Source of the DNA: Glandiceps talaboti
Taxonomy: Eukaryota; Hemichordata; Enteropneusta; Spengelidae
Assembly (NCBI RefSeq): GCF_964340395.1
Contig: NC_135553.1
Coordinates: forward strand, 19,468,849 to 19,532,848
Direction: 5' to 3'
DNA: 64,000 nt
Each line of letters opens with the position of its first letter. The stretch's first letter is position 1. The position numbers and the translations under genes are program-made. Below are positions 1-37,515 of this stretch, in pieces. A model generated the notes under the pieces. It had not been told where the DNA came from. It saw only the letters and a program-made list of their open reading frames with translations, and ran no database searches.

Positions 1-26177
<26,177 letters not shown>

Positions 26178-26319
26178 GGTAACGGAGTGCTAGGTACTGC
26201 TACAAAGTGACAATATTAAACGCAAGAATACAAAATCGATTGTACATATAGCAAATCGTACCGTTGGGTGACATGATGCCTTTTTGTGATCTATTCATAT
26301 TTGCGTGAACGCGCTTATG

Positions 26320-26622
26320 AATTCATTCATTCATAAGTCCACCCCTTTCATTCATTCATTCATTCATTCATTCATTCATCCATCCATCCATCCATCCATT
26401 CATTCATTCATTCATTCATTCATTCATTCATTCATTCATTCATTCATTCATTCATCAATCCCTTTCATTCATTCATTCACTCGTTCGTTTGTTCGTTCGT
26501 TCGTCCACCCGCTAGCTCGCTCATTCATTCATCTACTCACTCACTCACTCACTCACTCACTCACTCACTCACTCACTCACTCACTCACTCACTCACTCAC
26601 TCACTCACTCACTCACTCACTC
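26320..26622. repeat. Compound (CATT)n/(CATC)n/(CTCA)n microsatellite
   Basis: Located 140 bp upstream of the gene A start codon, in the likely 5'UTR intron or promoter area. Confidence 0.95.
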
Positions 26623-28493
26623 CAGCAACATAAAAGTTTTCAAGTGATAAGCTGTAATTATTGTTCATTAACCAGATAATGTTCCCATTAACCTTTAGTA
26701 TAGCGAGGCGGTTGTGTTTTAAACATAATCTCAGCGTCAGTTTCTTTACTGTATTACACCGACCATGTGAACTAAGATGTTGTAAAACTCACCAGTCATA
26801 CAACAAAAATCTTAAAGTAGAATGCCCCGTGGTGAAAGATTTCCCTGATGCAAGAGCAAAGTCTTCACTGCTCTCGAATTAACACTGCCATATGAAAGCT
26901 TGTACCTGCTTCTTTTGAAATAATAAAAGAACTTTGGGGGTTCACGGTCTTGTTTTCAAGAAAATCTTTTATTTTCCCATAGAGCTAAAATCAATATGAG
27001 TATTCAGCGGCCATATTGGATTATAAAATGACTCCATTTCGACCTCTATTACAAAACTGTGTACGAGGACCCCATATTTTTGTTATTGGTTTTAAATGAG
27101 AAGAGGATCGGACTTCCTTGACGGCAAATTAACAGAAAACGATTAATGAGTTTATTTCCGAGGCACGTTCTACCATAAAGAGCGGTTCTTTTGAATCTCG
27201 TCAATGTGTATCAAAAAACATGATGAAATTATAATAAACTGAACGTTGTTTCATTTATCTAGAAACCTCGTGTCTCTACTGATCACCGTCCTACGTCCAT
27301 CATAACAGATACCGGTACCGTTACATTTACGGATAGCTACCTGGTACATTACGTAATATGCTAGATCTCATCTCTATCTTGCGCCGTGCAGTGATTAAAA
27401 CATGTGATCAGAAAATAACGAATTTACATTTTTTTAACCTCTCATATTCCACACAAACATGTTACTTTAACGATGACAAGGATTGTTTGAAAAATATGCA
27501 ATTTAAGGACAAACTTACTACTATTATGACTGCATAGTTGACGGCGTCGATACTTGTAAAGATCCACCCTGTTGTCACAAGATACAACGGTATCACCAGG
27601 TCTAAGAAGATGTATAACTCAGTTGAGTCACGGTACTGATTAAACTCTGATTAACATGCGTGTGACGTCAGCTATATCGTGTCATCTGTGTTCATGAAGA
27701 TTTGATATAAGAATTCGGCTGTCGGTGACAAATCTTCAAACTTTAACATTCTGGGCTATGTTCTAACTGTTCCAAAGCATCTAAGCTCTTTATTTATTTT
27801 TAGGCGTGTATTTCTGCAGATCTGATCATTTGATATCTGGCACCAGCTGTAAAGCTATATAACTCTTCACCTGGCCGTTTATTACTGATCGATCAAACAT
27901 TTTAATGTGATAATTAGAGTAAGAGATTTTCCCTTCTTTTGGTTCACTTTCACTCCGATGGTCAAATATTGAAACAGGCTACATCTCAAATAAACCACCA
28001 CTACAAGTATCAAGCTACAACTCTTCGCTAGGAAAAAGTTGGAAGAGCGCCTCCAAGCGATAGACTTTACTGCCAACTGCTATGTTGAGTACATAATCAG
28101 TCGAGGGGGGTTAATCGCAAAAGGATCTATGTTCGAAAATCAAATTTTGAGAAGAAAATGCCCTTATGATGTCAATGCGTCTTACCTCACAACTCAGTTT
28201 TATGAAATGTGTGTAGAATGCTAGAGTTAAATTTCACATGAATATGTCGAATTATATTTTTATTTCTGCTTGATCACATAAAGAAAATTGAATTCTTCAA
28301 AACTGTAAAGGTCTACACCTACCACGGTTTTGAATACCGTTCTGTTGATAATTTATAACGAGTACCATAGATTTATATGATTTCGTTTTCGCAAAATTTG
28401 GGGGAAAAACTACAAATTTCTACAATGACCTGCTACAATATTTAACATAACAAATTCGCGTACCATATACACTGTATTTTCAGAATTCATCAT
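26623..28493. other. Intergenic region between gene B and gene A
   Basis: Upstream of gene A and downstream of gene B on the minus strand. Contains only short spurious ORFs, the weak candidate first exon at 27519, and possibly the gene A promoter. No RNA gene seen. Confidence 0.5.
27519..27600 (-). other. Candidate noncoding first exon of gene A
   Basis: A donor AGTA|GTAAGTTTG at 27519 on the minus strand lies upstream of the acceptor-like site at 26200 in front of the gene A start codon. A TGACGTCA palindrome (near 27663) and a TATATC motif (near 27706) sit upstream. Weak positional evidence only. Confidence 0.2.
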
Positions 28494-28499
28494 TTTATT
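28494..28499 (-). promoter_or_regulatory. Possible polyadenylation signal of gene B
   Basis: AATAAA on the minus strand 161 bp after the gene B stop codon, within an AT-rich stretch. Plausible by position only. Confidence 0.4.
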
Positions 28500-28659
28500 T
28501 CACTACCACAATAATCATACTATCTCACGTCTGTTACACAAAATAAAGAAATTTAAGACATTAGAGAAATTGAATGACACAACGTTATTTGTAGTATTTC
28601 GAATTGCCTCAAATGCTAACCACCAACGATGGATGAATCGTCACGTGACATGGTCCAAG

Positions 28660-28817
28660 TTACACTTTTGCCTCACTATCCTTGCTAAAGGCCATATTCT
28701 CGTTACCGTTTGTCGACATTTGTTTCAGCATTTCTTCCCGTGCAATCTTAACAGCCGCCGCAATTGCCACAGCATCTGGACCATTGGACACATATTTCAT
28801 CTGTTGTCCGTCTTCAA
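28660..28817 (-). CDS. Gene B exon 11: cytoplasmic tail and stop
   Basis: Starts [12 protein letters not shown], then a helix-like segment [18 protein letters not shown], ends KDSEAKV and TAA at 28660-28662. Shares DGQQMK..SNG..... AAA...AR.E..KQ.S with the gene C tail. No known signalling domain recognised. Confidence 0.85.
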
Positions 28818-31800
28818 CTGTAAAAAAATAATGACACTCATTCATGAAAAGGTCACTTGGATTGTTTGCTTAAAAACGAAATGTTGGGCCTGAAGTCCTT
28901 ACTAAAATATCCGAATTACATGTATTATAAATAGTGATCATGATCTAGTTTCAAGATATTTCTCCACTTTAGGAACCACACCCCTATAAAGGCTATATGT
29001 CGGTTCCATTTTGGCGGAAAGGGAACTTTCTCTGCAATATATGTTATAGTTTATAGTAAACAGTTGCTCTTAGCTGCTGTAAAATTTTACAATTCCCCTC
29101 CTAACTCAGTAACATACACGACAGTGTATAGGCGACAGGAGAGTAAGGCATTTTGTGATATAAAAACAAACGTGTATACGAACAAAATTAATCAATATTT
29201 TCAATGATGAAAGTTTGGTTGAAAAAAAACAACTGATCCATTTGTACCTTTCCGTTCATTTTTCCCACGTGACTTCACCACACAGATAACTAACACAAGG
29301 ACAACCAAGAGAGTGACACCGGTTACCCCAGCAACGACAGAAGTAATTATGAGTACAGTCTGTAATTCTGCCCATGGGTCTTCTGTTACAGTAGTAGCCG
29401 TTGTTTTCTCAGGTTCTTGTTGTTTAGTCGTCGGGTTCTCTCCTCCTAGTGTAGTCGTTGTGCCATCTGTTACTGGACTATCGGTTGAAGTCACGGTGGT
29501 GACGCCATCTTAAAAATAAAACACGAAATATTTTCTGTACCTCGAAAAGTTTAAATTGAGATTTATCATTAACTCCTTTTTTATCCCGACAGACAGATCG
29601 GCCGTTATGGGCGCGGTCTAATGTCCCTTTTACCAAAGGGCAGGCTGAGAAGCCCGGACTGATGACGTCATTACAGTCTATATAAGGTGATCTTGATGGA
29701 CAATATATGTGTACATTAGGTGTCTGGAACTTAAATGTTTATTTTACATATCCCACATATGTTCGAAATAAAGGCACACGTGTACTTACGTAATGATACA
29801 AACTCGTATCCAATTTGGAAACCTTGTTCCTGAACCGAACCATCAGACACAAACGCCATATGCAAATATCTTGAAGACGATTGGATAACTGTTGGTATGT
29901 TCGTACCACAGTAAAGACCAATCAGCGGCGATGTAGCATTTCTCCCATCATAGACTGACAAAGTATCATACTCATTGGCACAATTTAGATCTTCTTCCAG
30001 AGAGAAAAATAAGACCGTGAGATGAACAACTTCACCATCGCCAGCAATGAAAGTCCACAAATATTCTCTGCCTGGTGGGTAGTCGTTCGGGTAATTTGGG
30101 GATTCCACAGTACCCGGTGATGTATCCAGTGTTACGTTGGAGGCAAATCCTGTAAAGAAGGGATGATAAATTGAGTTTATGTCAAAGTGGCAAGAGCTGA
30201 GTTTAAAAACTTTTGAATGAAGTGAAAAACGGGATACAATTCACTCATTGGCAAACATACACGTACTGGGAAAACAACTCCAAAAACACTTGAATACTTA
30301 CATTCATCATAGAACGTTTACTCGTCAGTTCGATGGATTCGCCCAGTTAGATATGATGTTAGTAACAAAATACATATATTGAACAGAAAAATGAATTTCC
30401 TATACTTTAAAGATAACAAGGTTAGGTGATACGTCCTATATGTCCCAATATTAGGGCATGTCCATGTTTTGGAGAATATTTGCTACTGTATAAAAGAATA
30501 TAAGCAGGCTTACTGGTAGTGAATGAAGCTATGAACCCAGACAAAACGCCAGCTGGTATATTTGTTTGCTCTGAATACTCCACTGTCAAGCCCGGTCCAG
30601 AAGATGTAAACGACCCGGAAAGAGTAGCAAGGCAATAATGCCCGATGATTGGCGAGGACGGAAGGATGCCATCTCTGATCGTGATGTTTTCAGAACTACC
30701 AACACAAGAAGCGAAAGTGTTACTCCCTACTGGATACACGTATGGAAATGTTAGGTCAATCACTGTATCCAGTTCGGTGCCTACTATACGAGTTATACAT
30801 GGATTGTCTTCAGAGTTTGGCAGCCATCTTGGACTTGCTATTTGACCACTCTCATTTGTTGAATTGGAACCACACTCTGGAATCAAAATGAAATATAATA
30901 TTACAATGAAGCCATATATTTGTGTGATTTAAGTTCGGTCTCACTGGTGATCGTACTGATCTCCTTACTGAAAAGCACTGTGTTAATGTTTCACGGAATG
31001 GCAGAGCATAGTTCTTCTAGTTAGGAATTGCTAGCAACATAAAATTACTCTGAGCTGTGTTTTGAATCAAAGCACTCGTTGGCTATATAATTGTGTCTGT
31101 CTATTTCTCTATTTATAATGCCAGTGGTGCGGGCTCAAAGATCAATTCGATTGGATATTTTACGCCACAGTATACTGATACATACATATATAAAAGACGT
31201 TGTATTTTTTCTCTCTCTTTCATTTCTATATATTTATTCAATATCTGTATAAACTGTATAAGTTCTGGTGAAATAAATTTCAATTCAATTCAATTCAATT
31301 TATACAAAGGTGATTGAATACTGTGTAGGGTGTACGATATGACAACTTGAAGTCATTATATCTGACAAAACAGTTTAAAAAACGCGTTCCAGTTTCAACT
31401 TAGTTAGTATAGTATAACTTTGGGCCATGTCAAATCATATACACGGTGAAATTCACACCAAACTTTACTGAAATGTATCTAAAAAATTTTTTATTACATA
31501 CATGTAGACAGGGTAGACTTGTAATGAAATAATTCTTACTTTGGAATTGCTTTAATTCCCAATATTCTGACCCCTCGACATCAACTGTGACATTGCTTGG
31601 AACAACTGTGGTATTGCTCAGGCTACAGATTCCACCAAGTACAACATAATCAAACATAAAGCAAGGAAACTGAGTACTGGTAACACACATCTCTGCACAC
31701 TGACTACGTGTAACATTGGAGTAAGTAACTTGCAAACTTTGTTTGTCAGTCAGCTCAGCGTTGTGGGTTGGTAGGAATAATTCCAAGAAGAGATCTGTGT

Positions 31801-33469
31801 GAGAAAATACGCAAACCGTTACATTAAGTCGAATAAGCTGATATTTGTTATAGTAAATGTTTTCAACAGTTTCACTTAGGATTGTGTGATTAGTTAACTG
31901 TTTTTTTTTATTTATTAACCATCCAACAGGCATTGCCCAATAGCAGGAGGAAACTTACCACAATACAACTCATCCCAATACTTACCACATTACAACTCAA
32001 TCCAATACTTACCACAATACAACTCATCCCAATACTTACCACAATACAACTCATTCCAATACTTACCACATTACAACTCATTCCAATACTTACCACATTA
32101 CAACTCATTCCAATACTTACCACATTACAACTCATTCCAATACTTAACACATTACAACTCATTCCAATACTTACCACATTACAACTCATTCCAATACTTA
32201 CCACAATACAACTCATTCCAATACTTACCACAATACAACTCATTCCAATACTTACCACATTACAACTCACTCCAATACTTACCACATTACAACTCATTCC
32301 AATACTTACCACATTACAACTCATTCCAATACTTACCACATTACAACTCATTCCAATACTTACCACATTACAACTCACTCCAATACTTACCACAATACAA
32401 CTCATCCCAATACTTACCACATTACAACTCACTCCAATACTTACCACATTACAACTCATTCCAATACTTACCACAATACAACTCATTCCAATACTTACCA
32501 CATTACAACTCACTCCAATACTTACCACATTACAACTCATTCCAATACTTACCACATTACAACTCATTCCAATACTTACCACAATCTAACTCACCCCAAT
32601 ACTTACCACAATACAAATCATCCCAATACTTACCACATTACAACTCACTCCAATACTTACCACAATACAACTCATCGTCATCAAATGGACAGTTATAAAA
32701 ACCATTACAATGGTTGCTGACATCGATACATCGGCCGCCTTGGCATTGGTATTCATCGGAGTGACATCTTTTCGGCTCTAATAACATAAAAGATGATTTA
32801 AAATTAAAACTCACTGTATAAGTACAGAAGTGTATTTTTATTGAAAATTCTGTACACACTGTGTATAGACTATTATAGTCCTTCTGAACACGGTAACCAT
32901 CAAGTCTTTGCCATAATTGTTATGGTCTTATTTTTTCAATCACGGTGACAATGTTTTTCTCCTGGACAGCCATTTATTGCATATAGTTCTACAAATTCAG
33001 TATTTTATTTACTATTCATATCGAGATGCAATGACAGTTTCATCTGTATCATTTCACATTTACAAAGGGTCCTACTGATTTGAGTGATTTAACAAAACAC
33101 AAATATTGATAACTTAATTGAATTATTTCACTTGACTTACTTGTTGATGGTTCACCGCCCATGAATATGGGGTCGATGTATGACTCTGAGTATCTTTCCA
33201 CTCTAGTGTACACACCAGGAAAGCCATCTCTTGCACAACCTTGGCCCCAACTGACAATACCAGCCAAATACCAGATTCCGTTAACGTTATATACGACAGG
33301 ACCACCACTATCACCCTGGAAATTAGCTCAATAAGTGTCTTGCATATATATAAAGTGGTCACCACCACCAACACCGCCACCACCACCTCCACCTCCACCA
33401 CCACCACCACCACCACCACCACCACCACCACCACCATCATCATCATCGTCGTCGTCGTCGTCGTCGTCG

Positions 33470-33514
<45 letters not shown>

Positions 33515-36444
33515 TCACAATCACAATCCTCACCACTTGCAGAACCACCACTAGTATCGATATCACCAACAGTCTGGTTAAAATATAGCGCTGGAATACA
33601 CCTTGGCTGCTTTATTTGCCTCTATTTCCGTTGTATTAAGTCGTTTGTCTACGATTGTGTTATTCCGGGAAGGCGTTCACTCCAGGAACAACAAAATCGA
33701 AAACAAACCACAACATACGAAGGGAATTGATGTGAGTAATCAATGGAGATGTATTCCAACATCAGATTGCACAAACAGAAATCTCACCTGACATGAATCC
33801 TTGCCAACCACTCCTGCACATAACATATTTTCGGTAATGTCGTCGACACCGTAGGAAGCTTGACAAACCTCGTTAGACACAACGGGTACATCTACTTCTC
33901 GTAAAACTTGACTACTAGGACCTGTAAAAGTGATCAAATAAAATGACATCAAATGACACGATTCTTGACCGTGGACTTACTATAGTAATAAAGCAATGGA
34001 TGAACCATTGACACAATAATTATTGTAAAGGCTTATTGTATTATTATATAAAACTTCGTCAAAGTTAGAGTCCGTCTTTTTTCCTCTTATGCAAATTTAG
34101 CAAGCAAGATGAATTGATGTAATAGGTTGGATGTGAAGAACTGAATGGTGTGGATATGAAGCACACACAGCGCACACACAAAAAATAAACCATTACAGAA
34201 ATACTCGCGTCCAAGTCTTGAAAAATAAGATAACAATAAAACAAAACAGACAACCATTTGTAACTAATCCAAAATACAATATTGTACAACAAGACAGATA
34301 ATGATCAATGATGAACATAAACTTAGCCATAAGAACGTCTTCTGTTATGTTTTACCATAGATTATCATGTCAGTTGACATTGTATCATAAAATTCCTGGT
34401 CGATTCACTGGAGATTCAGTCGTAGTTAGTTATGTTTACGGAACCACACAAGATAAACAAACAAACAAACCATCCAACAAGAAAACAAACGATCAATCAA
34501 ACATGAACTACAAAGTACTTACATGTACATCATTATTAACAATGTTTCTGATTATGTAACAAGAATTACAACATGTTTTCCAAATGTGTAAAACGGTCAC
34601 TGTAGAAATATCCTTACAGTGACAATTTAATATATAATAACTCTGTCGTTCATGTTTGTCAATACTTATATGTGTTTTGCTATGTTTTTTAGTTGTGTTT
34701 GTTTGTTTGTTTGTTTGTTTGTATGTATGTATGTATGTATGTATGTATGTATGTATGTATGTATGTATGTATGTATGTATGTATGTATGTATGTATGTAT
34801 GTATGTATGTATGTATGTATGTATGTATGTATGTGTGTATGTATGTATGTATGTATGTATGTATGTATGTATGTATGTATGTATGTATGTATGTATGTAT
34901 GTATGTATGTTTTCGTAAAAGTAACTAAACAAGCCTGAGCCCTCTACGATCGATCTAGAACAGACGTCCCGAATTATTGGCGGTAAACAAACTGCTTGGT
35001 ACAGTTAGGGGGTTCACACTTAGCTAGTTGAGTTGACTCTGAGTCGACTATAGTCGTATATTACCTAGCATTAAAAACAAAACAAATATGAACAGTTAAT
35101 GTTGACTCAGAGTCGGGCTAAATTTATATCAGGTATAAAGGGGGTTTAGAGTCGACATATCTTTTGTGTCTGACACAAAATTCCATTTGATTATGTAAGT
35201 GTATTTAGTTTCCTAGATAAGGAGGGTTCCAGAGTTAAAGTTGAAACAAAGGCTATATGCTAATATTGGATGACTTTGGTATGTGATCTGTGTCAGGTAC
35301 AAAAATGCAATGGGAATTGGAGTCCCAAATCCAGCTTATTAGTTTTAGTAGGCTTTATGTCGCCTCAGAGCGAAATTTACATTTGTAGTCTGAATATAGT
35401 GAGTAATAGTACATGGAGTGCAATCAGTTATTTAATTTAACAATCATGTCGCAATAAAGTCATCGAAAGACAAATAACTGTTGATCACGAAAAGACAAAA
35501 TTACCTCCTTCTTGAATAGCACCCCATCCTGTCACCCATACCAGCTCTCCTGGTTCTATGGTGACGTTCAGACTTGGTGAGAAAATACAGGCTGGTCTGA
35601 TATAGTCAGTGATATTTACTTCATGTTCCAGTTTAAACAAAGCGATATCAGCGTCCAGGTAAGTTGCCTCGTCATATGCAGGATGTACATACACTTCTGA
35701 TGATTGTACAACTACGGCCGACGATTCGTTGAAATACCGATTCGATGTCCCCAAAGCAAATGAAAAGGGTGTGGCATCATGCCATGTACGTCTGTAATGT
35801 GAAAATAGTGACAATGGCATTACAGTACAACTGACCAAATTCACTTATTACTTAAAACACTTCTCTAATAAGTTTTCGGTTATTACCCCATTTTCAATCC
35901 CAAATTACATACGGTCTTAGATCATTTAATACCAGATAATTTTTTATTTATTTATTTATTTTTTTTTTTATTTATTTATTTTTTTTTTTGGGGGGGGGGG
36001 GTTGACGAGAATCGCACAACTCATGTTCAATGTGTTTCGTTATATGTGCATATAATCCATGATGAACTTACATGCAATGAGCGGCAGTTACTATCCACTG
36101 CGGATGGACAAGTGTTCCTCCGCATGTCTGATATCCATAATACAGCATTGCAGCCTGCCATGGCCATTCGCCATGATCTGCTGGGGCACCACCAACTATC
36201 TGTGTATAGACCCCATTTGTTGTTCCACAATCTGAAATTGACAGATTTACTTATTAGCGGTGAATGTACACCCTGTTAACTCCATTGATGTATTGATATG
36301 GGAAAGATAAGCCTGATTCACTTACTTGGTCTCGAGTTACTTGTTAGCTGATTTCACTTTTTTCACTTTTAAATCTTTACATATAGTATGTTACCTTTGT
36401 TCTAGCTTTCATTGCAATCAGTTGATGCATGCCAGATATATGTA

Positions 36445-36503
<59 letters not shown>

Positions 36504-37077
36504 TCGCGCGCACGCACGCACGGACAGACAGACAGACAGACGGACGGACGGAACCCAAATTAATAGCCCCTTTCGGGCGGTGCCAATTGGGGGCTAAAAA
36601 GACGCGACTTAAAAGTAACACAGTAACTCTGCATTACCACCCAGACATTTACGATCCATTTATAGTTGCAGATCAGTAGTCAATATTTACTTTCATCCAA
36701 GATATTACCACACGTATAGAAATAATGATTGTTCTGTAGTTGTGACTTAAATCCTAGCCCAGAGACTCGAAGTTGGCTCTTTAAATAAGCTTACATAATT
36801 TTAGTCTAAAGGGTATCCGTGGCTTCAAATCTGAAGATCTCTTCTAGACTATCATGGTTTCCACGATTACCTACTCTCTATGGACAACCACCATACCATA
36901 GATAAAGCAAAAGAAAATTGGTTTTATCTGAACTGTAACTACGCCATGGTTTTAATTCTCTTAAACTTCCGATCCTTGGTTTTACTAACCTGGGTATGAT
37001 AACGACAACACTACAGTTGGCAGTACTAACAATGCCACAGTTATCAAAAGAAAGCATGTCCTTCCCTGCGTTGCCAT
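28660..37077 (-). CDS. Gene B (complete): N-terminal S1 protease, LDLa-PAN-CUBL-CUB, transmembrane helix and tail
   Basis: Eleven coding exons: 36990-37077, 36072-36231, 35505-35791, 33788-33921, 33141-33315, 32661-32777, 31540-31794, 30514-30876, 29790-30149, 29248-29508, 28660-28817. They total 2,358 bp, 785 residues plus stop, with consistent phases. Domains in order: signal peptide, trypsin-like protease with an intact His-Asp-Ser triad, LDLa, PAN, four-Cys CUB-like, two-Cys CUB, Thr/Pro-rich stalk, one hydrophobic helix, and a basic then acidic cytoplasmic tail. Predicted to be a type I membrane-anchored serine protease at the cell surface. This order is the reverse of type II transmembrane serine proteases such as matriptase or enteropeptidase. 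It is the minimal one-module member of the cluster. Confidence 0.88.
29248..29508 (-). CDS. Gene B exon 10: short Thr-rich stalk and transmembrane helix
   Basis: 87 codons, phase 1-1. About 45 Thr/Pro/Ser/Glu-rich residues are followed by one long hydrophobic stretch (from VLIITSVV to VLVICVV) and the basic stop-transfer KSRGKNERK. This gives type I topology after the signal peptide. Confidence 0.88.
29587..29660. repeat. Dispersed repeat fragment
   Basis: GACAGACAGAT then GTTATGGGCGCGGTCTAAT matches a sequence at the window's right edge (63962-64000), which has GTTGTGGGCGCGGTCTAAT. Here it is followed by the small hairpin CCCTTTTACCAAAGGG. Two unlinked copies suggest an interspersed element. 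Confidence 0.45.
29790..30149 (-). CDS. Gene B exon 9: CUB domain
   Basis: 120 codons, phase 1-1: [60 protein letters not shown]. Two-Cys CUB, close to the exon at 57626. Confidence 0.9.
30514..30876 (-). CDS. Gene B exon 8: four-Cys CUB-like domain
   Basis: 121 codons, phase 1-1: [80 protein letters not shown]. Matches the exon at 58325 in gene C. Confidence 0.88.
31540..31794 (-). CDS. Gene B exon 7: PAN/Apple module
   Basis: 85 codons, phase 1-1: [68 protein letters not shown]. Closest in the window to the PAN exon at 59850. Confidence 0.88.
31957..32660. repeat. 27-bp minisatellite made of an exon-intron junction
   Basis: About 26 copies of ACTTACCACATTACAACTCA plus TTCCAAT. On the gene strand each unit contains the last bases of the adjacent LDLa exon (GAGTTGTA.TGTG) and its splice donor GTAAGT. 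It directly abuts exon 32661-32777 at its donor. Confidence 0.9.
32661..32777 (-). CDS. Gene B exon 6: LDLa module
   Basis: 39 codons, phase 1-1: [38 protein letters not shown]. Its last bases and splice donor are the template of the 27-bp minisatellite that directly follows it in the intron. Confidence 0.88.
33141..33315 (-). CDS. Gene B exon 5: S1 protease, catalytic Ser and C-terminus
   Basis: 175 bp, phase 0 to 1. [13 protein letters not shown] holds the nucleophile; [20 protein letters not shown] is the typical S1 end. FMGGEPST forms a short linker to LDLa. The upstream intron has a long trinucleotide repeat. Confidence 0.9.
33360..33512. repeat. (ACC)n/(ATC)n/(GTC)n trinucleotide repeat
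   Basis: Directly upstream of the gene B exon that carries the catalytic Ser, beginning 45 bp from its acceptor. Confidence 0.95.
33788..33921 (-). CDS. Gene B exon 4: S1 protease, middle segment
   Basis: 134 bp, phase 1 to 0: [37 protein letters not shown]. The Asp in KDSCQ, six residues before the catalytic Ser, is the S1-pocket residue of trypsin-like enzymes, so cleavage after Arg/Lys is expected. Confidence 0.9.
33922..35504. other. Largest intron within the gene B protease domain
   Basis: 1.6 kb. Besides the GTAT tract it holds short inverted copies of TTGACTCTGAGTCGAC and TTGACTCAGAGTCGGG near 35030-35120, perhaps the remains of a small palindromic element. No exon seen. Confidence 0.45.
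34697..34910. repeat. (GTTT)n/(GTAT)n microsatellite
   Basis: About 200 bp in the gene B protease intron. Confidence 0.96.
35505..35791 (-). CDS. Gene B exon 3: S1 protease, catalytic Asp
   Basis: 287 bp, phase 2 to 1. The catalytic Asp is in [15 protein letters not shown]; then [20 protein letters not shown] and [12 protein letters not shown]. Potential N-glycosylation at NES, NIT and NVT. Confidence 0.9.
36072..36231 (-). CDS. Gene B exon 2: S1 protease, activation site and catalytic His
   Basis: 160 bp, phase 1 to 2. [10 protein letters not shown] precedes the mature N-terminus [34 protein letters not shown] carries the catalytic His. The residue before IVGG is Gln rather than Arg/Lys. 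The first Cys can link the propeptide to the Cys in RPACIF, as in two-chain chymotrypsin-type proteases. Confidence 0.88.
36445..36552. repeat. (CA)n/(GACA)n microsatellite with flanking repeat tail
   Basis: CA run, then CGCACGCA, GACA and GACG. It is followed by AATAGCCCCTTTCGGGCGGT and GGGGGCTAAAAA. The latter phrase also occurs near 24292, so this may be the end of an interspersed element. Confidence 0.8.
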
Positions 37078-37108
37078 GTTACCGGTCTGCTCCGACGAAC
37101 GATTAAAT
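36990..37108 (-). CDS. Gene B exon 1: signal peptide, with short 5'UTR
   Basis: ATG at 37077. MATQGRT is followed by [20 protein letters not shown] and YP, a signal peptide with cleavage likely near the Ser. Coding part 36990-37077, ending phase 1 at a GTTAGT donor. The acceptor CTTTTCTCGACAG before 37108 suggests an upstream noncoding exon. Confidence 0.83.
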
Positions 37109-37515
37109 CTGTCGAGAAAAGTTCATCAAAATTGCGTAACAGTAAGTGTTGGTGTATGATGTGACTATGATGCATTTTTATATTGTCATATTTCTGTCCC
37201 TGATTTCTGTAATAGCACAGACACCGTTTTAGTTTGGGACCATACTGCCTTTCGAAACACAATTTATACTTTTGGACCATACTCCATATAAAACATCATT
37301 TTAGTAGCGTTCTGTCAGCTCTATGGAATGTACAATTATAAACAAAGATTACTTATGATGGGGATGTGAAACACTATATACGTAAAATAACGATCTGTCA
37401 ACTTGATTCCCGAGATTGTGTTTTTTTCTTCATGTATCCACTATCCTTATATAAGGGCGTCGTGCCATATGCTCCGAGACAGTGACGTAATTCTTGGTTT
37501 ATTTTAACCTGGTAT

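Noticed and set aside
31908-32589. 224- and 218-codon ORFs on both strands
   Set aside because: Both frames come from the 27-bp minisatellite whose unit length is a multiple of three; not an independent gene. Kept only as a splicing curiosity.
33123-33730. Poly-Pro/Ser and poly-Thr ORFs
   Set aside because: Trinucleotide repeat inside a gene B protease intron.
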